This document shows positions 9,699 to 15,000 of a stretch of 15,000 bases of DNA, piece by piece (the first letter of the stretch is position 1; each line of letters opens with the position of its first letter). Made by a program: the position numbers and the translations under genes. The stretch covers positions 1 through 15,000 of the forward strand of contig JAXCGZ010016307.1 of the NCBI GenBank assembly GCA_037179515.1, in the 5' to 3' direction. The DNA is from Halocaridina rubra (taxonomy: Eukaryota; Arthropoda; Malacostraca; Decapoda; Atyidae). The notes under the pieces are model-generated. The model saw only the letters and a program-made list of their open reading frames with translations, was not told the DNA's origin and did no database searches.

Positions 9699-9745
9699 AA
9701 AGATTTTTTAAATCTTTTGTTTAGTTTTTCCTTTCTAAAGGAAAA
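9699..9745. repeat. Two short perfect hairpins
   Basis: AAAGATTT/AAATCTTT (9699-9717, 3-base loop) and TTTTCCTTT/AAAGGAAAA (9726-9745, 2-base loop) lie 8 bases apart. On the minus strand they fall downstream of the 210-codon frame. They are short and AT-rich, so chance is possible. Confidence 0.5.
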
Positions 9746-9771
9746 GCAATATTTAAAAATGATACTGAGAA

Positions 9772-9777
9772 TTTATT
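9772..9777 (-). promoter_or_regulatory. Possible polyadenylation signal AATAAA
   Basis: Canonical hexamer on the minus strand, 70 bases downstream of the stop of the frame at 9848-10480. The hexamer is common in AT-rich DNA, so support is weak. Confidence 0.25.
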
Positions 9778-9847
9778 TGGCAATGCCAAATACTCCTCAG
9801 AAAGTGACCTTATCAACCTTTCTGAATTGTCAGAAACGGAGATATGA

Positions 9848-10480
9848 TCACTGATTTTCTGATGCGAAAGAGTTCTGGTTAAGAAATTCATCTAAATCTG
9901 TCGTTACGTTCTCTAGTTTAGATGTTCCAGTATTCGTTGGGGATAAAGGAATAATCTTTGTGACAGATTCCTTTGGTGCCATATTTTTTGCCACGGTTTC
10001 ACACTGTAGTGGCGCCAAAAGATGTAGTTGTACATTATCACTTTTAGAGTCCTTTTGTAAATTGTTTTTTCCTGGTGAATTTGGTTCCCCTGTCTTTGTT
10101 CGAGTCTTTTTAAAGTCAGATCCTTTAAATAATGATTTATTCAGAAGCTTCTTGAGTCTAGAACACACTGGTCTCAATACTTTGGTCAGAGGATTCTTGA
10201 AAGTATCGGAACTTGGTCTTCGTAACTTGTTCAGCGGTTTCTTGCGGCAGGAGCTTGGTTCCCGCGGTGTCAAATCTTCGCTGTATTCAGTCGAACTTTC
10301 TTCCACTGCTCTGGTCAAAGTCTCTGTAGAACCAGAAGATGGTTCCAGAGATATATCAGTATGGAGGAAATTGCAATGAATACGTTGGCTGTTCTTATGC
10401 TGGACATCTTTGCTGGAAAACCGTAGAGAAAACTGGAAATGTGGTCCACAATATTGAAAGTCGTGGTAGGCTATGCACAT
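9848..10480 (-). CDS. Hypothetical 210-residue repeat-bearing protein or exon
   Basis: I do not recognise this protein. It is the only long frame in the window that is neither microsatellite nor retrotransposon. Residues 45-75 are rich in Ser, Thr and Glu. Residues 80-147 are strongly basic and contain three tandem 15-residue units (80-94, 95-109, 110-124) with consensus K(K/N)xLxK. Residues 190-200 are acidic. There is no signal peptide, membrane segment or known domain. The chosen ATG at 10480 is the first after an in-frame TGA about 60 bases upstream; no convincing splice acceptor is seen. An AATAAA on the minus strand (9772-9777) lies 70 bases past the stop. It could be a real terminal exon, a piece of an unknown repeat, or chance. 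Coding status needs transcript evidence. Confidence 0.33.
   Translation of the reverse strand: MCIAYHDFQYCGPHFQFSLRFSSKDVQHKNSQRIHCNFLHTDISLEPSSGSTETLTRAVEESSTEYSEDLTPREPSSCRKKPLNKLRRPSSDTFKNPLTKVLRPVCSRLKKLLNKSLFKGSDFKKTRTKTGEPNSPGKNNLQKDSKSDNVQLHLLAPLQCETVAKNMAPKESVTKIIPLSPTNTGTSKLENVTTDLDEFLNQNSFASENQ
10109..10243 (-). repeat. Three 45-bp tandem repeats inside the hypothetical frame
   Basis: TCAG anchors fall at 10141, 10186 and 10231 on the plus strand, exactly 45 bp apart, each within a similar TCAGnnGnTTCTTG context. The repeats keep the reading frame, giving 15-residue units that begin KKPLNK, KNPLTK and KKLLNK. Confidence 0.7.
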
Positions 10481-10912
<432 letters not shown>

Positions 10913-10913
10913 A

Positions 10914-10991
10914 ATTATATCCCTCCTCATTCTTTTAGCTTCGAGTGATGGAAAGTCTAATTCCCTCACCCTCTCGTCATAAGTGATATTG
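10914..10991 (-). mobile_element. LINE internal scrap, copy D
   Basis: About 78 bp match the internal coding part of the LINE found at 3271-7073. They share TTTTAGCTTCGAGTGATGG-like and AAGTCTAATTCCCTCA blocks and encode, on the minus strand, residues like LSYDERxRELDxPSLEA. Both ends of the LINE are absent, so it is a fragment, not an ordinary 5'-truncated insertion. Its 5' side runs into a GC/GT-rich stretch, as copy C runs into (GT)n. Confidence 0.85.
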
Positions 10992-11024
10992 CGCGCGCAT
11001 GTGTGTGTGTGCTTGCGTGTCTCG

Positions 11025-11088
11025 TTTGTACATACAACAAAATAAAATTGGTTTAAAGCTAGTAAATTCTCAAATTTCCAACGTTAAA
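11025..11088 (+). repeat. ~65-bp direct repeat, copy 2
   Basis: Partner of 10850-10912, displaced by about 176 bp. It is also preceded by a GT-rich stretch (10999-11020). Confidence 0.8.
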
Positions 11089-11649
11089 GTTTCTTTCAAT
11101 ATGCAACAGAAAAAATGGAAATCGCAAAATTATATCAAATTTCCCATAATTACATTATTTTCACATGCTTGAACCAAAGCAAAAAGTGAACCGAAATAAT
11201 GACAAAGGTCTCCCCTCCTCCTCTAACTCCTCAAGACATGGAACCGGTAAAAAAAATTAAAAAAAAGTATGTTAAAAAAATCAATAGCAATTTGTTATGG
11301 TGATTGGTGTAGTTGCGGCCGATATCTGGGAGCCATTAGAATCCCACGTCAGCGAAATTCGTGAGTGGTAGGGAAAGAAACTTCTTCTTCTCGAGCAGAG
11401 ATCGGAATCTGGAAATGAGTCTATTATGGCGGATATGGAGACAAACTTGAGTTGCCAGGAAAATGCGATCTCATTCTCCCCCTTTTTTTTTGTCTTGCTC
11501 TTTAATTCCATTGTGAAGTTACAGAAACGTGTTGTATTGAGATATTTCGTTTGAGTTAAACTTTCACGTTCAAAACGGTTCAATTACTAACCCAACTTAA
11601 CCAAACCTAAGCTATAATGAAGAAAAAAAGGAACCTACATTAGCATATC
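11089..11649. other. Unassigned DNA with a short TTAGG-like run
   Basis: A 100-codon minus-strand frame at 11281-11583 has no recognisable domain. At 11586-11611 the minus strand carries a degenerate TTAGG/TTGGG/TTAAG pentamer run, similar to those in the foldback elements but without the TTTGGCG arms. Confidence 0.4.
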
Positions 11650-11650
11650 A

Positions 11651-11706
<56 letters not shown>

Positions 11707-11714
11707 CATCATCA
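11650..11714. repeat. (ATT)n microsatellite
   Basis: About 19 ATT units ending in a few ATC units. Confidence 0.95.
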
Positions 11715-11870
11715 AACCATGTATCTTAATACAATATATAAAAAAAAAATTAAGGAAAGTCCAAAACAAAAATATGACAATGAAAAATATAAATAGTATA
11801 TAATGGCTATGGCATATATATCTCTGAGTTTTACACCGCCATGTCTGGTCATATAATTCATGACTCCATG
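11715..11870. other. Unassigned AT-rich DNA
   Basis: Spacer between the ATT array and SINE copy 2. Nothing recognised. Confidence 0.35.
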
Positions 11871-12068
11871 TTGGTTCCGGTTTTACGTCACGGACTCCCT
11901 TTTCTACCAAGGGCTAGGACGGTTGCCTTCTTGCGAAGGACTTGTTTTGGCAGATGTAATCCTTACCCTGAGTGCATGCCCTTGCTAAACTCAGACCGTG
12001 ACGGGGCGCGAACCCTCGACCTAACGCCTCAGAGTCGCGGACGCTACCGCTTGAGCCACGGTGACTAC
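11871..12068 (-). mobile_element. tRNA-derived SINE, copy 2
   Basis: Same family and orientation as 1198-1395, and very similar over its whole length. The minus strand starts with a tRNA-like head whose A box reads GTGGCTCAAGCGGTAGCG, closer to a real tRNA A box than copy 1. The B box is GAGGGTTCGCGCCCC. The body ends near TTCCGGTTTTACG on the plus strand. No clear target-site duplication was found. A short frame reading GARTLDLTPQS is just translation of the tRNA-like region. Confidence 0.88.
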
Positions 12069-12445
12069 ATTAATTTACATGTAGTAATAGTTTTTATTAA
12101 CCCTTGCTGAGTGCCATCATTTAAATCAAATCTCTACTTTCATAGAAGAATTTAATAAGATACCACAGAAACAATACAGACAATTTGAAGCATATATAGT
12201 AATAGGACAGTTCAGGGCAGTAGGGTGTTAAAACTCTTCCTTCACTTACTTTTCTTTTTCCTATGGCTGCATCAACACCGAATATTCTTGAATATTTGTT
12301 ATACATCTCTTATTATCCCTTAACATCTGACAAGTCACAACAATATCCATCTCTGATTCTCTTTATGTTTTCTTCATGCCTAGGCCCGATGAGGGAAGAT
12401 TTTTTTTTTCGCCCATCCTGGTGTCACAATCATAAAAAAACATAT
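12069..12445. other. Unassigned DNA containing a short dispersed motif
   Basis: No gene is recognised. The last part (about 12375-12440) is copy 1 of the GGCCCGATGAGGG repeat, listed separately. Confidence 0.4.
12375..12440 (+). repeat. GGCCCGATGAGGG repeat, copy 1
   Basis: GGCCCGATGAGGG, a T-rich stretch, GCC..TCC.GG.GTCACAA and CAT before an A run also occur, in the same order and strand, at 13645-13711. The A-rich end suggests the 3' end of an unidentified retroposon. Confidence 0.65.
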
Positions 12446-12530
12446 ACATATACATGCATGCACACGTACTTATATATACATACACAACACATATATATAC
12501 ATGGATATACACATATATAAATAACTGATT
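12446..12530. repeat. Impure (TACA)n/(TA)n simple sequence
   Basis: Alternating purine-pyrimidine stretch of ACATAT, ATGCATGC and TATATACA words. Confidence 0.8.
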
Positions 12531-12576
12531 AGATGAGTAAATAGAAGTGCCACTGGGGCTTTATAATCATACATAT

Positions 12577-12715
<139 letters not shown>

Positions 12716-12782
12716 AGGTATTCATTTCAGCGCAAAAAGGTCATAGGTGAGAGCTGCGTTGTAATATCCATGTTTAAAAAAC

Positions 12783-12935
12783 TTTAGTAAGTCAGTGATT
12801 CCAGCACTTGACTCCCACCCAAGAGATACCGTATTCAACTCCTTTCTGGTGGCTCGTACAGCCTTCCTTCGTTAGAGCCACTTGGAGATAAGAGCTGGAG
12901 GCTACTGCTGTCCTTTACGTAGCATTAAAACCCCT
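12783..12935 (+). mobile_element. Possible second tRNA-derived SINE or tRNA pseudogene
   Basis: The first ~75 bases resemble a decayed tRNA. A-box-like TAAGTCAGTGATTCCAGCAC is followed by an anticodon-arm-like CTTGACTCCCACCCAAG (loop CTCCCAC, anticodon CCC, if the fold is right). B-box-like TATTCAACTCC comes next. About 75 bases of unrelated sequence follow before the next SINE. The T-stem is mismatched, so it is not a working tRNA gene. No second copy is in the window to prove a SINE family. Confidence 0.45.
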
Positions 12936-12952
12936 GCCAACTTAATTTCCTC

Positions 12953-13154
12953 AATGTGGCAAAATGGTAGCGTTTGAGACTCTGAGGCGGCAGTTCGAGG
13001 GTTCGCGCTCCGTCACAGACTGAGGTTAGTAAGGGCATACACTGAGGGTAACGATTACATCTGCCAAAACAAATCCTTCGCAAGAAGTCATCCGTCCTAG
13101 CCCTTAGTTGAAAAGGGAGTTCGTGACGTAAAACCGAAACAACAACAACAACAA
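12953..13154 (+). mobile_element. tRNA-derived SINE, copy 3
   Basis: Plus-strand copy of the same SINE as 1198-1395 and 11871-12068, more diverged in the A-box region (GTGGCAAAATGGTAGCG). The B box reads GAGGGTTCGCGCTCC. It ends in a clear (AAC)n tail at about 13137-13154, revealing the family's 3' simple-repeat tail, which is almost lost in copies 1 and 2. No clear target-site duplication. Confidence 0.88.
13137..13154 (+). repeat. (AAC)n SINE tail
   Basis: Five to six AAC units close SINE copy 3. Confidence 0.85.
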
Positions 13155-13310
13155 AGTACATCATTAAATCAGCATAGTCGGATTGAGCAATATTTTCCCA
13201 AATTAGCATTTTTCTCCTCTTTTTTTTCTTTTATTAAAGTTGTGGCCACCTTGCGAAAATAAAAGAAGATTAAAAAGAGAACGAGTAATATTGTTTTAAC
13301 TCTCTCTCCA

Positions 13311-13367
13311 AATTGGCTACAATTCCTCTTTAGTAAAACGCCAAACGCAGTGTAGCCAATTACTAAA
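13311..13367. repeat. Overlapping alternative hairpins
   Basis: AATTGGCTACA (13311-13321) pairs perfectly with 13351-13361. TTTAGTAA (13329-13336) pairs with 13360-13367. The 3' arms overlap by two bases and the stems interlock. Confidence 0.5.
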
Positions 13368-13455
13368 AAAAAAAAAAAATCTAAATATGAAAACTGGGCT
13401 GCTTTAGACAACTCGTGGAATTGATGCCAATCGTTATTCCTAATTTCATATGCCA

Positions 13456-13498
13456 CTGGAATTTCTGCATTCCAGAATGAACGAATATTTATTCATTC
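13456..13498. repeat. Two adjacent short hairpins
   Basis: CTGGAAT/ATTCCAG (13456-13475) is followed directly by GAATGAA/TTCATTC (13475-13498). Each has perfect 7-bp arms. Confidence 0.5.
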
Positions 13499-13644
13499 AG
13501 GAATATATTACAAGAGGCGCACAGGATTCCTATCGAAATGTTCTTCAATTATCGAGAGACTGGTTGCAGTCTGCCTTTTATAATTGTTTATCATTCTTTT
13601 AATTCTGCCTTATTCTTAATCTGCTTCTTCCTAAATATTTTCTT

Positions 13645-13711
13645 GGTGCCCGGGCCCGATGAGGGCAGTTTTCTTTGCCTGTGCCGGAGTCACAAACATC
13701 AAAAAAATAAA
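13645..13711 (+). repeat. GGCCCGATGAGGG repeat, copy 2
   Basis: Same-strand partner of 12375-12440, including the GTCACAA word and the terminal A-rich run. Confidence 0.65.
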
Positions 13712-14087
13712 ACTCACTTGTAAAGATTATTCTGTTGTTTTAAGCTGCTATAATCATGAATACTAAATTACCAAATCTTTTTAATTATGGTAAAATAGAC
13801 TGTGAAGGAAAAACGAGACGATGGAGTAGTGTAGCGCTTACGATTGCAATTACTCATCTTCAGTGTCTGTATTGGGAATATCTATATTAGTCTGAATATT
13901 TCATTTAACAATATAGGTGATATTTCCCCGTGAGGTCTGAATATTTGCAGGCTGAAAATACAGAGAGGGTGTGTTCGAGGCATGTTTTGTTTCTTGTGAA
14001 AGTGTGCTTTGACTTGGACACGGCCCTTACAAGGAGGTACTGCAGCCATTGCGTCTCACAGTCTGCTTCATGAAACATCAAAGAATA

Positions 14088-14320
14088 AGGGCCGATTTCT
14101 TAAACAGTGTAAACCTAGGATACCATATTGTTAGTTAGCTAGACATACACAAATGGATTTCATAAACGCATCTGACGCGGTTCTGTGTATGGCTAGGATC
14201 CCGTACGGGATCCTAGCCATACACAGAACCTCGTTAGGTGCGTTTATGAAATTTATTTGTGTGTGTCTAGCTAACTAACAATATGGTATCCTAGGTTTAC
14301 ACTGTTTAAAAAATCGGGCT
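14088..14320. mobile_element. Long near-perfect palindrome, probable TA-flanked MITE
   Basis: Positions 14092-14204 and 14205-14317 are reverse complements with about 7 mismatches in 113 bp, mostly transitions. The centre is CCCGTACGGG with no loop, and the inner 26 bp are perfect. The symmetry ends in AGGGCCG / CGGGCT, each bordered by TA (14086-14087 and 14321-14322). This is the pattern of a Tc1/mariner-type MITE with a TA target duplication. There is no coding capacity and no internal spacer. Superfamily assignment is inference. Confidence 0.82.
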
Positions 14321-14339
14321 TATGACATGAAATTGACAT

Positions 14340-14500
14340 CCAAAGATAAATCAAACAGTTTATGGCTTAAGTTCAAAACACGAATAAAACGTAAAAAAAC
14401 CAGAGGACAAATAGCAACTGAGAGCCAAAGATAAATCTCAAACCGTTTGTTTCGTATTATTAAAATAAATAAAACCAAAAGGCCAAAAAAATATATATAT
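14340..14500 (+). repeat. Degenerate ~85-bp direct duplication
   Basis: CCAAAGATAAATC followed by AAAC(A/C)GTTT occurs at 14340 and again at 14425. Weaker similarity follows in the ATAAAAC/CCA words. An AT-rich chance match beyond the first 25 bases is possible. Confidence 0.4.
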
Positions 14501-14580
14501 AAATTGGAAAACAGAGGGTAAGTCATAAATACTTTCTCCCTAAGATACACTTCAGCTGTGTCATACACGGAATGGGACTA

Positions 14581-14792
14581 TTTGGCGCCGCCATTTTGGC
14601 GCCACAATTTTGGCGAAGATATTTTGGCGCAAAGCAATTTTGGCCTTGCTCTTTTCGCACTAAGCTCTTATGGCTAGGCGAGGTTAGGTTAGATTAGGTT
14701 AGGTTAGGTTGGGTTAGTGTTAACCTAATTTTTATTTAGTAAAGGTGCCATTCATAGCGCCAAAAGAGCAACACTAAAACGGCGGCGCCAAA
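14581..14792. mobile_element. Foldback / MITE-like element, copy 2
   Basis: The left arm begins TTTGGCGCCGCCATTTTGG. The reverse complement of the right end begins TTTGGCGCCGCCGTTTTAG. The left arm holds five TTTGGC words about 13-16 bp apart, so the arm is itself iterated. The middle carries a TTAGG-type array. It is larger than copy 1 (about 212 versus 179 bp), because of the extra left-arm words and pentamers. No transposase. Confidence 0.75.
14681..14717 (+). repeat. Interstitial TTAGG-type pentamer array
   Basis: Seven consecutive pentamers in GTTAG phase, five exact and two with one change (ATTAG, GTTGG). The exact TTAGG unit is the arthropod telomere repeat. It lies within foldback copy 2. 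Confidence 0.8.
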
Positions 14793-15000
14793 CAGTACAC
14801 GACCAGAAATTCATGTTTCTTCTATTCAACCACCCAACCTGAGTCATGGAACTCGAGAACTCCTGAGAGGGATTTGGGAGCAATACCGATTGTGCTGCCG
14901 AGATAAAGAATGATATTATTTAGCTCCTAATTCGTTTTTAATGGGGAATGAGAAAAGGAAGTCGCCAATTAATAAATTAACGAGGCGAACCGCCATTCTA

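Larger units (their letters stand above)
13155..14091. other. Unassigned AT-rich DNA with small hairpins
   Basis: No gene is recognised. It contains competing inverted repeats at 13311-13367, two adjacent hairpins at 13456-13498, the second GGCCCGATGAGGG repeat at 13645-13711, and A/T runs. Short frames over 13169-13456 and 13538-13723 show no domain. Confidence 0.4.
14573..15000 (+). repeat. Dispersed repeat, copy 2 (foldback element plus shared tail, runs off window)
   Basis: Same repeat and orientation as 311-735. The tail from 14852 matches 571 onward and continues past the window end, so the full length cannot be judged here. Confidence 0.8.

Noticed and set aside
9960..10379. 139-codon plus-strand frame opposite the hypothetical minus-strand frame
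   Set aside because: Shorter and fully contained within the minus-strand frame. The 45-bp repeats also keep this frame open, so direction is not certain, but the longer frame with AATAAA nearby was preferred.
11281..11583. 100-codon minus-strand frame
   Set aside because: No recognisable domain, no repeat or composition signal and no expression clue. It is compatible with chance in AT-rich DNA.
11841..12110. 89-codon frame containing DGARTLDLTPQS, and the related minus frame at 12925-13209
   Set aside because: They translate the tRNA-like head and body of SINE copies 2 and 3. The similarity is explained by shared non-coding repeat sequence.
14320..14568. 82-codon minus-strand frame with hydrophobic segments
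   Set aside because: AT-rich DNA readily gives Leu/Ile/Phe-rich frames. It starts beside the palindrome and spans a degenerate duplication.
14681..14717. A true telomere
   Set aside because: Only seven pentamers, internal, and enclosed in a foldback element that occurs twice in the window.

Overview
This looks like non-coding genomic DNA from an arthropod, most likely a decapod crustacean. The evidence is (i) very long, pure microsatellites (TA, GA, GT, AAT and GAT tracts of about 80 to 490 bp), (ii) pentamer arrays of the arthropod telomere type (TTAGG)n, (iii) a jockey/CR1/L2-type non-LTR retrotransposon, and (iv) a dispersed tRNA-derived SINE family. The organism is an inference. I see no complete conserved host gene, no RNA gene that I would call functional, and no prokaryote-style operon or CRISPR array.

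Layout. Positions 311-735 and about 14573-15000 carry two same-strand copies of one repeat. Each is a foldback (inverted-repeat) element rich in TTTGGCG motifs with TTAGG-like pentamers in the middle, followed by a shared ~230 bp tail. SINE copies lie at 1198-1395 (minus strand, with a perfect 15-bp target-site duplication), 11871-12068 (minus) and 12953-13154 (plus, (AAC)n tail). A second, different tRNA-like SINE or pseudogene may lie at about 12783-12935. Positions 3271-7073 hold three head-to-tail, 5'-truncated copies of one LINE on the minus strand (A, B, C). The 5' end of each truncated copy directly abuts the 3' repeat tail of the next. The middle copy keeps a 626-codon reverse-transcriptase frame, but A and B share a nonsense codon that C lacks. 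A 78-bp internal LINE scrap (D) sits at 10914-10991 between two copies of a ~65-bp flank.

From 9441 to 9836 there is a cluster of hairpins and a 53-bp tandem repeat. Next to it is the only candidate host exon, a 210-codon minus-strand frame at 9848-10480 with three exact-period 15-residue repeats. A near-perfect, loopless 226-bp palindrome at 14092-14317 has TA dinucleotides at its edges, like a Tc1/mariner-type MITE. The rest is microsatellite or unassigned AT-rich DNA.

Together the window records repeat turnover: LINE-on-LINE insertion, SINE insertion, foldback elements and microsatellite growth at LINE break points. The points most worth follow-up are the tail-to-truncated-end LINE array with its conserved 3' stem-loop, the foldback element carrying telomere-type pentamers, the long palindrome, and the repeat-bearing 210-codon frame. 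All sequence comparisons were made by eye; no database search or alignment program was used.
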